Part shown: positions 8,300 to 16,114 of the stretch, piece by piece
How positions within the stretch are numbered: position 1 is the first letter of the stretch
Layout: the number at the start of each line of letters is the position of its first letter
NCBI GenBank assembly: GCA_044868295.1
Contig: JBIOWF010000229.1
Location: 31,217 to 95,216, forward strand
DNA from: JBIOWF01 sp044868295
GTDB taxonomy: Bacteria > Actinomycetota > Actinomycetes > Streptosporangiales > Streptosporangiaceae
Reading direction: 5' to 3'
DNA: 64,000 bases
The notes under the pieces: model-generated
Told to the model about the DNA's origin: nothing
Database searches by the model: none
Seen by the model: the letters and a program-made list of their open reading frames with translations, nothing else
Program-made: the position numbers and the translations under genes

Positions 8300-9604
8300 G
8301 TCGGCCTCCATCCGGGAAACGGCGTCGGGCGCCTTGGGATCGAGGTTGAACAGCTCGCGCAACGCCTCCGCATAATGATCGCCCGCCGGGGACGCGGCCA
8401 GCTGCTTGACACGCACGGTCGGCTCGTGAAGCAGTTTGTCCACCACCCGCCGCACGGTCTGGGCGACCTCGTCGCGCACCCGACCGTCCAGCTCCGGCAC
8501 GCGCGAGACCAGCCGGCCGATCTCGGCCTCGACGACGTCGGCGGCCTTGCTGCGCAGCGCGATCACCGTCGGTGTCACCCTCGCCGACCGCTCCGCTTCG
8601 AGATAGGCGGTGACCTCCTCGGTGACGATCTCCTTCACCGCGAGGATCGCCTCGCCCCGGCCGCCGTCGTCGGCGCCGAGCCCGGCCTGCTGCATCGACT
8701 CCAGGTCGACGAGTGTCACGCCCGGCAGGGCGCGCACGCCCGGATCCACGTCGTGCGGCAGAGCGAGGTCAAGCAGGAAGAGCTGCGTCGAGGGGTCGCG
8801 GCCGGCGATCGCGGCGGAGACCATGTCGACGGTGACGGCGCGGGAGCCGGCACCGACGCACGAGACCACCAGGTCGGCCCCGGCCAGCTCGGCGGGGATG
8901 TCCGCCAGCTCGACGGCCCGGCCGCCGATGGCCTCCGCCAGCCGTACGCCACGCTCGAAGGTGCGGTTCGCGATGACGATGTCGGTCACGCCCGCGCGGG
9001 CGAGAGACGCCGCGGACAGCGCGCTCATCGATCCCGCGCCGACGACCAGGGCCCGCTTGCCGGCGATCGGGCCGAGCACCCGCTCGGCGAGCGACAGGCC
9101 GACCCCGATCAGGGAGGCTCCCGCCCGGTCGATGCCGGTGTCGGTGTGCGCCCGCTTACCGACCCGCAGAGCCTGCTGGGTGAGCTCGTTGAGCGAGGTC
9201 CCGGCGGTGCCCTCGTTCTGCGCCAACCTGAGCGCCGTGCGGATCTGGCCGAGGATCTGGCCCTCACCGATCACCATGGAGTCGAGGCCGCAGGCCACCG
9301 AGAACAGGTGCTGGACGGCGCGGTCCTCGTAATGCACGTACAGGTGCTTGGTGAGCTGCTCCTGGGGGATGCCCGAATGCACGCTGAGCAGGTCCGTCAC
9401 CGCGGCCAGCCCGCCGTGGAAGCGGTCCACGTCCGCGTAGACCTCGACGCGGTTGCACGTGGACACGACGAGGACCTCGGACACGTGCTGGTCCCGCTGC
9501 ACGTCGTGCAGCAGTTTCACGAGCGCGTCACCGCTCACCGTCACGCGTTCGAGTAATGCGACCGGGGCGGTGTGGTGGCTGACGCCGACGGCGAGGATGC
9601 TCAT
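8294..9604 (-). CDS. hemA: Glutamyl-tRNA reductase
   Basis: Reduces glutamyl-tRNA to glutamate-1-semialdehyde, the committed step of the C5 heme pathway. 436 residues: GVSHHTAPVALLERV at the N-terminus, catalytic C50 in VVSTCNRVEVYA, GLDSMVIGEGQILGQIRTAL, the NADPH-binding ALVVGAGSMSALSAASLARAG, and a C-terminal dimerisation helix region. ATG 9604 has GTGAGG 7 nt upstream. It lies downstream of rex in the order rex-hemA-hemC-hemD, known from Streptomyces, and is therefore expected to be repressed by Rex when the NADH/NAD+ ratio is low. Micro-ORFs overlap both its start and stop. Confidence 0.96.
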   Translation of the reverse strand: MSILAVGVSHHTAPVALLERVTVSGDALVKLLHDVQRDQHVSEVLVVSTCNRVEVYADVDRFHGGLAAVTDLLSVHSGIPQEQLTKHLYVHYEDRAVQHLFSVACGLDSMVIGEGQILGQIRTALRLAQNEGTAGTSLNELTQQALRVGKRAHTDTGIDRAGASLIGVGLSLAERVLGPIAGKRALVVGAGSMSALSAASLARAGVTDIVIANRTFERGVRLAEAIGGRAVELADIPAELAGADLVVSCVGAGSRAVTVDMVSAAIAGRDPSTQLFLLDLALPHDVDPGVRALPGVTLVDLESMQQAGLGADDGGRGEAILAVKEIVTEEVTAYLEAERSARVTPTVIALRSKAADVVEAEIGRLVSRVPELDGRVRDEVAQTVRRVVDKLLHEPTVRVKQLAASPAGDHYAEALRELFNLDPKAPDAVSRMEADS

Positions 9605-9654
9605 GCTGTCGCCTCACCATGCGACTCGACCCAATGGGGGCGCTCGCCACTCAT
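9601..9654 (-). CDS. Linker micro-ORF between rex and hemA (17 residues)
   Basis: ATG 9654 overlaps the rex stop (ATGA) and the TGA at 9601-9603 overlaps the hemA ATG (ATGA), so the 17-codon frame MSGERPHWVESHGEATA exactly bridges the two genes. Its HGEATA codons contain the GTGAGG ribosome-binding site of hemA. No recognised domain; a translational relay is inferred. Confidence 0.45.
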   Translation of the reverse strand: MSGERPHWVESHGEATA

Positions 9655-10349
9655 ACGATCGCCCCGTCGGGCCACTCGTCGCCAATCATCGGGCCCTCAC
9701 TTGCTTTGCGCTGCTCATGAAACGCAAGGATCTGCAGTTCAATGGACAAATCGACCTTACGGACATCGACGCCGTCCGGCACCGTCAAGACGACAGGAGC
9801 GAAATTCAAGATACTGGTGACCCCGGTGGCGGTGACGCGGTCGCACACCTCCTGCGCTGCCGTCGCCGGCGTCGCTATCACCACTATCGACACTCCACGC
9901 CTCTTGATCACGGTTTCGAGCTCGTCGGTGTGCTCCACGACGAGACCGGCGATCCGGTCGCCCACCACGCCCGGGTCGGCGTCGAGCAGGCCCGCCACGC
10001 GGAACCCTCTCGAAACGAACCCGCCATAGTTGGCGAGGGCTCGCCCGAGATTACCCACACCCACGATGGCGACTGCCCAATCCTGGGTGAGACCGAGCTC
10101 ACGTGAGATCTGGTAGATCAGGTACTGCACGTCGTAACCGACCCCGCGCGTGCCGTACGACCCGAGATGGGACAGGTCCTTGCGGAGCTTCGCGGAGTTT
10201 ACCCCCGCTGCCAGGGCGAGGTCTTCCGAGCTCACCGTCGCCGTGCCCCGCTCGGCCAACCCGTTCAGCGCGCGCAAGTAGAGCGGCAGTCTCGCGACCG
10301 TCGCGTCAGGAATGCCACGCTCACGCGCTTGCGAGATACGGCGGATCAC
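9651..10349 (-). CDS. rex: Redox-sensing transcriptional repressor Rex
   Basis: A 232-residue NAD(H)-responsive repressor. The N-terminal winged helix contains VARLPLYLRALNGLAERG and the recognition segment AGVNSAKLRKDLSHLGSYGT. The Rossmann fold starts at AVAIVGVGNLGRALANYGGF, and the C-terminal swapped helix reads VDLSIELQILAFHEQRK. NADH releases Rex from DNA, so the operon is induced when respiration is limited. It heads the hem operon, and a good operator lies about 94-111 bp upstream of its start. The start is GTG 10349, the only start-type codon that places the HTH normally. Confidence 0.95.
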   Translation of the reverse strand: MIRRISQARERGIPDATVARLPLYLRALNGLAERGTATVSSEDLALAAGVNSAKLRKDLSHLGSYGTRGVGYDVQYLIYQISRELGLTQDWAVAIVGVGNLGRALANYGGFVSRGFRVAGLLDADPGVVGDRIAGLVVEHTDELETVIKRRGVSIVVIATPATAAQEVCDRVTATGVTSILNFAPVVLTVPDGVDVRKVDLSIELQILAFHEQRKASEGPMIGDEWPDGAIV

Positions 10350-10430
10350 TTGGCCGGTGCTCCAGGGGGACGAGACGGCCGGTGCGCCCCCGGCCGCACG
10401 AGCGGATGCGTCTGAATGTCGTAGAACTTC

Positions 10431-10460
10431 AGGTTAGTGCCTTTGTGAACCTATGCACAA
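10431..10460 (-). promoter_or_regulatory. Rex operator overlapping a likely rex promoter
   Basis: TTGTGAACCTATGCACAA at 10443-10460 matches the Rex operator consensus TTGTGAA-N4-TTCACAA at all but one specified position. On the minus strand TTGTGC (10455-10460) and TAACCT (10431-10436), 18 bp apart, could serve as -35 and -10 boxes, so the operator would cover the -35 and spacer. The divergent glutaredoxin-like gene starts 79 bp away and might share control. Confidence 0.75.
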
Positions 10461-10538
10461 AGTCAGAACACATTTACTGTCCCAGGACGCCGGTCCGGTC
10501 CCGCATCCGGCCCATGTTTTGGCCAATAAGGTGGAGCC

Positions 10539-10784
10539 ATGGCGCCTAGTGACCATCGCATCACCCTCCTCGGCAAACCCGGCTGTCACCTCTGTGACGA
10601 CGCCCGCTCGGTGATCGAGCGCGTGGCCGGAGAGCTCGGCGTGCCGTGGGAGGAGCGGGACATCACGGCCTCCGCCGACGACCTGGACAAATACTGGGAG
10701 ATGATCCCGGTCACCCTGATCGACGGCGTCCAACATGACTTCTGGCGCGTTGACGAGACCCGCCTCCGCGCAGCCCTCTCCTAA
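10539..10784 (+). CDS. Glutaredoxin/thioredoxin-fold small redox protein
   Basis: An 81-residue protein with the redox motif CHLC in ITLLGKPGCHLCDDARSVIE at the start of a thioredoxin fold, and a cis-proline region MIPVTLIDG further on. It resembles the short glutaredoxin-like family often found beside rex or hem genes in actinobacteria. Likely a cytosolic thiol-disulfide protein; its partner is unknown. It is divergent from rex across the Rex operator and ends 3 bp before the convergent membrane-protein gene, so the two transcripts may overlap. Confidence 0.85.
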   Translation: MAPSDHRITLLGKPGCHLCDDARSVIERVAGELGVPWEERDITASADDLDKYWEMIPVTLIDGVQHDFWRVDETRLRAALS

Positions 10785-10787
10785 GGG

Positions 10788-12440
10788 TTATCTGAAGGTT
10801 GTGGGGAGAGGCACGACCTTGGCGGCGTTCACGGTCAGCTCGATGACATTGGTGGCCAGGACCAGCGCCTGCCGCTCGGTCGCGAAACGCTCCATGTGGG
10901 GCTGGCGCTGGTGCTCGGTGAAGCCCACCTCGTCCCGGTAGAGCTCGTACACGATGCGCTGCAGCGGCGCCGACTTGACGCCGTGGCACACGAAGATCAG
11001 CGTGTCGGGTTCGCTGCGCTGCACGGCCTCCACGGTCTCCTCGGCCAGCCTGTCGAAGGCATCGCCTGAGCCGTCCATCAGCGTGAACACGGTGAGCAGA
11101 CCATAGATGCTGGGTGACGGCTTGACCGTGCCGCCCTGCATCGGGCTGCTCTGCATGGGACCGGACTGCAGGGGACCGGGCGACGGAGGACCGGGCGGCA
11201 TCGGGCCCATCGGACCTGACTGCATCGGACCTGCGGGACCAGGAGGCATCGGGCCCATCGGGCCGGGCGGCACGGGGCCCATGGGCCCCGGGGGCACCGA
11301 GCCGGGCGGCATGGAACCGGGCGGCATGGAACCTGGGGGCATCGGGCCGGGGGGCGCGGGCGCCGGGCCTGGTCGGGCCGCAGGGCCGAGCCCACCGCCC
11401 GCGCCTGGGCCCATCTCCGCCCCAGGGAACATCGCTCCTGTGGCGGGCATGCCGTACTCCTGCTTGGACTGAGCCGCCGGCATGCCGTACTCCGGCTTGC
11501 CGGGCGCGCCGTACGGGTCGGAGCTCATGATCTGACCGGTCGCGGGGCCGCCGAAACCATCGGCCGGCTGCATCCGGGCGGCGTAGTCGACCTCACCCTG
11601 CTCGCCCGCGCGGTACTCCGCCACGAGGTCGCCCAGGCCCGAGCGGCGGGCAGGAGCCTGCGCGGGCGGCTCGACACGATCCTCGGCCGCGCGGTGGTCG
11701 CGCCCCTGCCACTCATCCGCACGCGCGTCCACCTCCTCGTCCTCGTCCTCGTACGGCGCGAGCGGGCGGGCGACCGCGTACCAGATCGCTCCGACGGCGG
11801 CCATCATGAGCACGATCACGACGACTCCGGGGAGCGTGAACTCCAGCGATACCGCGAGCGCGATTCCGGCCGGGGCGAGCGCCACGCTGGCGTTCATGTT
11901 GTCGGCGTCGTAGTCGTCCCCGTCCCGCCAGCTCAGCAGGGCGATGGCGAGAGAGATCACCAGCATCGCCACGACGAGCCCGTGGACGCCCCTCAGCAGC
12001 CATTCGGGCCAGATGTCCCAATGCGTCGCACCGTACGGGAGCTCCTTGGCGAACGCCCCTGACAGGGGATCGAACAGCAGGATCACCGTGCCGACGACCG
12101 TCAGGGCGATGCCCAGCAGCCAGCCCGCGAACCGCGCCGCCGCCTTCTCGGCCAGCAGTTGGAGCACGCCCACGGCCAGCCAGAGAGGCGCCAGCAGCGA
12201 GCCGGTGATCTGGAACGACCGGAAGGTCGTGGACCCGAATCCGATCAAATGCCCGGTGGCCGCCACACCCAGCGACAGGCACAGCGCGACGGTGGCGATG
12301 GTCCACGCGGTCAGCCAGCCCGAGGGCTCGTCGCGCAGGCGCCCGATCAGGACGCCTACGGCGATGGCGGCCAGGAGCGCGCCGGCGAACGCGATGACAG
12401 CGACAAAGACTTCCATGGTGGCACCCATGCTGCCGGACAT
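10788..12440 (-). CDS. Multi-pass membrane protein with Met/Pro/Gly-rich linker and C-terminal ABM-like domain
   Basis: 550 residues. The first 230 or so contain about six or seven hydrophobic helices (e.g. VFVAVIAFAGALLAAIAVGVL, ALCLSLGVAATGHLIGFG). A charged stretch follows, then roughly residues 320-435 are low complexity with many GPMPPGPMGP-type repeats. The C-terminal 105 residues (from SPSIYGLLTVFTLMDGSG) look like an antibiotic-biosynthesis-monooxygenase (ABM) fold, a dimeric ferredoxin-like domain. ABM proteins include quinol monooxygenases and heme-degrading enzymes. The call rests on pattern, and the function is unknown. ATG 12440 gives MSGSMGATMEVF; a later ATG at 12416 is possible. 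Confidence 0.65.
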   Translation of the reverse strand: MSGSMGATMEVFVAVIAFAGALLAAIAVGVLIGRLRDEPSGWLTAWTIATVALCLSLGVAATGHLIGFGSTTFRSFQITGSLLAPLWLAVGVLQLLAEKAAARFAGWLLGIALTVVGTVILLFDPLSGAFAKELPYGATHWDIWPEWLLRGVHGLVVAMLVISLAIALLSWRDGDDYDADNMNASVALAPAGIALAVSLEFTLPGVVVIVLMMAAVGAIWYAVARPLAPYEDEDEEVDARADEWQGRDHRAAEDRVEPPAQAPARRSGLGDLVAEYRAGEQGEVDYAARMQPADGFGGPATGQIMSSDPYGAPGKPEYGMPAAQSKQEYGMPATGAMFPGAEMGPGAGGGLGPAARPGPAPAPPGPMPPGSMPPGSMPPGSVPPGPMGPVPPGPMGPMPPGPAGPMQSGPMGPMPPGPPSPGPLQSGPMQSSPMQGGTVKPSPSIYGLLTVFTLMDGSGDAFDRLAEETVEAVQRSEPDTLIFVCHGVKSAPLQRIVYELYRDEVGFTEHQRQPHMERFATERQALVLATNVIELTVNAAKVVPLPTTFR

Positions 12441-12517
12441 TCACCGTCGACCGGTAGCCGACTGCCATGACGTCCGCGATACACCGTTACGGGATGTGAT
12501 TACTAGATCAGACGGGA

Positions 12518-12546
12518 TTGTGTTATCCCTCGATGATTTCTAGAGT
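12518..12546 (+). promoter_or_regulatory. Candidate promoter of the bldN-like gene
   Basis: TTGTGT (12518-12523), a 17-bp spacer and TAGAGT (12541-12546) match an actinobacterial housekeeping promoter, about 40 bp upstream of the start codon in a locally AT-richer stretch. Confidence 0.5.
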
Positions 12547-12587
12547 GTTCGAGCACGCCGACTCCCCTTCCCCCATGGGATAACCGG

Positions 12588-13235
12588 ATGCCGAACACGT
12601 GGCCGTTCGCCGGGCACTCCCCTCCGGCCATCGCCGGAGTAGTCCAGCCTGCGCGATTCGTCGACCCCGCTGAACGCGAAGCAGAGCACGATGAGATGAG
12701 GACGCTGGTCCTGCGCGCCAAGACCGGCGACACCGAGGCTTTCGGCGCGCTCTACGACCGCTATCTGGAACTTGTCTACCGCTACGTCTACTTCCGGGTG
12801 GGTTCACACGCGCTCGCGGAGGACCTGACGAGTGAGACATTCCTGCGAGCGTTGCGCAGTGTGGCCGATTTCACTTGGCAGGGCCGGGATTTCGGGGCCT
12901 GGCTCGTCACCATCGCCAGAAACCTCGTGACCGATCACTTCAAGTCGGGGCGCAACCGGTTGGAGGTGTCGACCGCGGAGGTCCTCGACACCCCGCTGGA
13001 CGGGGCGCACATCCCCGAGAACGCGGTCGTCGCGAACATGGTCAACGAGCACGTGATGCAGGCCGTCAAGCAGCTCGGCCCCGAGCAGCAGGAGTGTGTC
13101 ATCCTGCGCTTCCTGCACGGGATGTCGCTCGCCGAGACGGCCATGATCATGGGCAAGAAGAGCGGGGCGATCAAGGCCCTCCAGTTCCGCGCCATCAAGG
13201 CCCTCGCCCGAGCACTCCCCGAGGATCTCGGCTAG
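12588..13235 (+). CDS. bldN: ECF sigma factor of the BldN type
   Basis: A 215-residue extracytoplasmic-function sigma factor. Region 2: LVLRAKTGDTEAFGALYDRY, LVYRYVYFRVGSHALAEDLT and TSETFLRALRSV; region 4: LGPEQQECVILRFLHGMSLA, MIMGKKSGAIKALQFRAIKAL. BldN directs aerial-hypha and spore-wall genes in Streptomyces, where it also neighbours a DUF5667 anti-sigma gene and the rex-hem cluster; the same arrangement is seen here. The N-terminal extension before region 2 is only about 35 residues, shorter than the pro-sequence known for Streptomyces BldN, so proteolytic activation is less certain. ATG 12588 follows GGGATAACCGG. Confidence 0.85.
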   Translation: MPNTWPFAGHSPPAIAGVVQPARFVDPAEREAEHDEMRTLVLRAKTGDTEAFGALYDRYLELVYRYVYFRVGSHALAEDLTSETFLRALRSVADFTWQGRDFGAWLVTIARNLVTDHFKSGRNRLEVSTAEVLDTPLDGAHIPENAVVANMVNEHVMQAVKQLGPEQQECVILRFLHGMSLAETAMIMGKKSGAIKALQFRAIKALARALPEDLG

Positions 13236-13362
13236 ATCGCGACGGGCGGTGTTCACAGAGCACTCCCCGCGCACGACCTGGCTCACGTGCCGTAACCCGG
13301 GTGGGCATCGCGTCGTTGGGCATGTCGCAGGCGTGGACTAGGGGGAAGTGGCAGGAGCGTTC

Positions 13363-14040
13363 ATGTGGAGGCGGCCTTCGCGCGGGAAACGGGTCGTGTG
13401 GGCGACGCGTACCACCGAGCGGGTAGCCGCGCATCTCACCGAGCTCGGTTCCCTGTTGGGCCGTCCACGGCCGGAGTTTCGCGCCAGGCTCCGTGACGAG
13501 TTGCTGCGGACGCAGATCGCGGAGCGGGTGCCCGCCGCCCGGCCTCCCGCCGAGCGCCCGGAGTTCCGCCCCCGGTCCCTGCTGGTACGGCTGCGCCCTG
13601 TCTGCGTGTTCGGCGGGCTGCTGGCCTTCATGTTCGCGACCGGATCCCATGCCTACCGCTCCGTGCCGGGTGACCTGCTGTACCCGCTCAAGCGGGCGGC
13701 GGAGTCGACCCTGCTGACCTTCACGACCGACGACGACGATCGGGCGCAGCGCGAGATGGTCGCGGCGCGGCTCCGGGCGACCGAGGCCGCAGCGCTGCTC
13801 GGCTTCTCCACCCCGGACCGGCGCCTCGTCGAGCAGACGCTGGACGACATGGATTCGAAGACGCGGGCCGCCCTCAGCCGGGTCAAGCCCCGCGACAAAA
13901 CCAACGGCCGGGTGCGTCGCTTCGCCCGGGAACAGCGCAGCGTGGTGGAGCCGCTGCTGCCGAAGCTGGACGGGGAGAACCGGGACAAGGCCAACCAGTA
14001 CCTGAGCTACATCGACACGTTCACGAGTGGAAGCCACTGA
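13363..14040 (+). CDS. rsbN: DUF5667 anti-sigma factor, RsbN-like
   Basis: A 225-residue membrane protein. The cytosolic N-terminal segment (RVAAHLTELGSLLGRPRPEF, FRARLRDELLRTQ) is the likely sigma-binding part. One membrane span is near VCVFGGLLAFMFATGSHAY, followed by the DUF5667 signature SVPGDLLYPLKRAAESTLL and a helical extracytoplasmic tail. Its place directly after bldN matches the Streptomyces bldN-rsbN pair, where RsbN holds BldN inactive. ATG 13363 is preferred because AGGAG lies 6 nt upstream; GTG 13348 would add five residues. A terminator follows. Confidence 0.82.
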   Translation: MWRRPSRGKRVVWATRTTERVAAHLTELGSLLGRPRPEFRARLRDELLRTQIAERVPAARPPAERPEFRPRSLLVRLRPVCVFGGLLAFMFATGSHAYRSVPGDLLYPLKRAAESTLLTFTTDDDDRAQREMVAARLRATEAAALLGFSTPDRRLVEQTLDDMDSKTRAALSRVKPRDKTNGRVRRFAREQRSVVEPLLPKLDGENRDKANQYLSYIDTFTSGSH

Positions 14041-14059
14041 CCGGAGCCGCGCGACCCGC

Positions 14060-14103
14060 CGGTATCCCCGTCGTCTCCGTGGCGACATCCGGGATACCGT
14101 TTT
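14060..14103 (+). terminator. Rho-independent terminator after rsbN
   Basis: CGGTATCCC (14060-14068) pairs with GGGATACCG (14091-14099), with an inner GTCG/CGAC stem in the loop, and four T follow (14100-14103). It lies 20 bp after the rsbN stop. Confidence 0.7.
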
Positions 14104-14134
14104 CGGAAACATGCGGCCGTTAAGCTGATGGGCT

Positions 14135-15001
14135 ATGAGGCGGCTAATACGACGGCGGGACGCGGCGGAGGTCGCGGGTGAGGTGGCGGCCGCGGCGGCG
14201 ATCCCGACACCGAGTGCCATGCCCGACCCCACGGCCGCGGCGTTCTTCGACGTCGACAACACGATGATGCGGGGCGCCTCGATCTACCACTTCGCCCGCG
14301 GACTGGCCTCCCGGGGCCTGTTCACCACGAACGACCTGGTGAGATTCGCCATAGGGCAGGCCTGGTTCCGGGTCAGGGGCAACGAGAACCCGGAGCACAT
14401 CGCCAAGGCCAAGGAGATGGCGCTGGCCTTCGTCGCGGGTCTCAAGGTCGACGAGGTGGTGCATCTCGGCGAGGAGATCTACGACGAGGTCATGGCCGAC
14501 CGCATCTGGACGGGCACGCGCGCGCTGGCCCAGGCCCACCTGGACGCCGGCCGGCGCGTCTGGCTGGTGACCGCCACTCCCGTGGAACTCGCCCGGGTGA
14601 TCGCCCAGCGGCTCGGCCTCACCGGCGCTCTCGGGACGGTCGCGGAAACCGCGCAGGGCGCGTACACCGGTCGGCTCGTCGGAGACCTGCTCCACGGCCC
14701 GGCGAAGGCGGAGGCCATCCGGGCGCTCGCCCGCAAGGAGGGGCTCGACCTGGCCCGATGCTCGGCCTACAGCGACTCGGCCAATGATCTGCCGATGCTG
14801 TCGCTGGTCGGGAACGCGTACGCGATCAACCCGGACAGCGAGCTGCGCGACCACGCCAAGGACCAGGGCTGGCAGGTCCGCGACTTCCGGACCGGCCGGA
14901 AGGCCACCATGATCGGCCTGCCCATCGCGGCGACCGCGGGCGCGATCGCGGGCGGCGTGGCCGCGGGGATCGCGCTTCGCAGGCACTACCGCTCGACTTG
15001 A
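14135..15001 (+). CDS. HAD-IB family phosphatase, SerB-like
   Basis: A 288-residue haloacid-dehalogenase hydrolase. Motif I is FFDVDNTMMRGASIYHFARG (nucleophile Asp), motif II is in LVTATPVELARVIAQRLGL, the lysine motif in HGPAKAEAIRALARKEGLD and motif III CSAYSDSANDLPMLSLVGN. Such proteins dephosphorylate small phosphomonoesters; the substrate is not determined. A hydrophobic C-terminal segment (MIGLPIAATAGAIAGGVAAG) may anchor it in the membrane. In related actinomycetes this gene follows bldN-rsbN and precedes acyltransferase genes. Confidence 0.87.
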   Translation: MRRLIRRRDAAEVAGEVAAAAAIPTPSAMPDPTAAAFFDVDNTMMRGASIYHFARGLASRGLFTTNDLVRFAIGQAWFRVRGNENPEHIAKAKEMALAFVAGLKVDEVVHLGEEIYDEVMADRIWTGTRALAQAHLDAGRRVWLVTATPVELARVIAQRLGLTGALGTVAETAQGAYTGRLVGDLLHGPAKAEAIRALARKEGLDLARCSAYSDSANDLPMLSLVGNAYAINPDSELRDHAKDQGWQVRDFRTGRKATMIGLPIAATAGAIAGGVAAGIALRRHYRST

Positions 15002-15080
15002 CGCCCGTCGCGCCGCGGGCCGGTCGAGCCGGTGCCACGACGTCCGGACAGCTCCTTGGACGATCGGGCGGCTCTTGGCG

Positions 15081-15192
15081 GAACGGCTCTCAGCGCGCGA
15101 ACGGCTCCCAGCGGGAACGGCTCCCAGCCGAACGATTCACAGTAGACCGAACCGTTCTCAGCCGAACGGTTCTCAGGAGAACGGCGCGAAAG
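15081..15192. repeat. Seven imperfect 14-bp direct repeats
   Basis: The unit GAACGGCTCYCAGC recurs at about 15081, 15099, 15115, 15130, 15149, 15164 and 15179, spaced 15-19 bp, between a HAD gene and the convergent acyltransferase gene. The last copies run into the acyltransferase 3' end (stop at 15173). Later copies diverge (GATTCAC, CGTTCTC). Confidence 0.8.
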
Positions 15193-16114
15193 CGTGGCCG
15201 CGGCGCAGACGCAAGGCGTTGAGCTGCTGCTGGATGGTCTCGCGAACCTGGTCGGTGAGGTTGAACACGAGCATCGGGTCGTCGGCGTCCGCGGGGTCGA
15301 ACTCGTCGGTGCGGATCGGCTCGCCGAACTCGATCAGCCACTTGGACGGCAGCGGGATCAGCCCGAAGAGGCCGAACCAGGGGAAGAACGGCGTGATCGG
15401 CAGGTACGGCACACCGAGCAGCCTGGCCAGCGCGGGGAAGTCGCCGATCTTGGGGTAGATCTCCTCGGCGCCGACGATGGCGCACGGCAGGATCGGCACG
15501 CCCGCCCGGATGGCCGAGGCCACGAATCCCCCGCGGCCGAACCGCTGGAGCTTGTAGCGCTGGGAGAACGGCTTGCCGACGCCCTTGAAGCCCTCGGGGA
15601 ACACCCCGACGAGCTCGCCCTTGCGCAGCAGCCGGTCGGCGTCCTCGGGACAGGCCAGGGTGTGGCCGGTCTTGCGGGACAGATGACCCATGACGGGAAG
15701 CTGGTAGACCAGGTCGGCCCCCAGCAGGCGGACCGCACGGTGAGCCTCGTCGTGCAACGCCACCTGCATCATCAGCGCGTCGACGGGGAGGGTCCCTGAG
15801 TGGTTGCCCACGACCAGCGCGCCGGACTCCACGGGGACGTTGTCGAGGCCGAGCGTCTCGACGCGGAACCAGTGGCGGTAGAGCGGCCGGATCAACTCCA
15901 GCAGGACCTTGTCGTTGAGCTCGGCGTCGAAACCGAACTCGTCGACCTCGTAGTCGCCCGAGATCCGCCGCCGGATGAAGCCGAACAGCTCCGCGAGCCG
16001 GTCCGCGTACGGCTCAGAGTCCGGCTCAGAGTCCGGCTCCGGCTCGGGCGCGCCGCGCACGGAGGTGATGGGGATCACCTGGGCGCGTTCTTCGGGAACC
16101 TCCACGTGACTCAC
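15173..16114 (-). CDS. Lysophospholipid acyltransferase (PlsC-like)
   Basis: A 313-residue acyltransferase acting at the membrane surface, with the family's NHxxxxD-type motif as NHSGTLPVDALM and the FPEG motif as GVFPEGFKGVGKPF. ILPCAIVGAEEIYP is the usual third block. The N-terminal 80 residues are acidic and specific to this protein (EPEPDSEPDSEPYADRLAEL). It overlaps the stop of the upstream epimerase gene by 4 bp (GTG start at 16114), so the two are co-translated. It probably acylates lysophosphatidate or a related glycerolipid; the acceptor is inferred. Confidence 0.88.
   Translation of the reverse strand: MSHVEVPEERAQVIPITSVRGAPEPEPDSEPDSEPYADRLAELFGFIRRRISGDYEVDEFGFDAELNDKVLLELIRPLYRHWFRVETLGLDNVPVESGALVVGNHSGTLPVDALMMQVALHDEAHRAVRLLGADLVYQLPVMGHLSRKTGHTLACPEDADRLLRKGELVGVFPEGFKGVGKPFSQRYKLQRFGRGGFVASAIRAGVPILPCAIVGAEEIYPKIGDFPALARLLGVPYLPITPFFPWFGLFGLIPLPSKWLIEFGEPIRTDEFDPADADDPMLVFNLTDQVRETIQQQLNALRLRRGHAFAPFS

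Noticed and set aside
15081..15192. Possible CRISPR array
   Set aside because: Repeats are only 14 bp, imperfect and 1-5 bp apart, with no unique spacers or cas genes.
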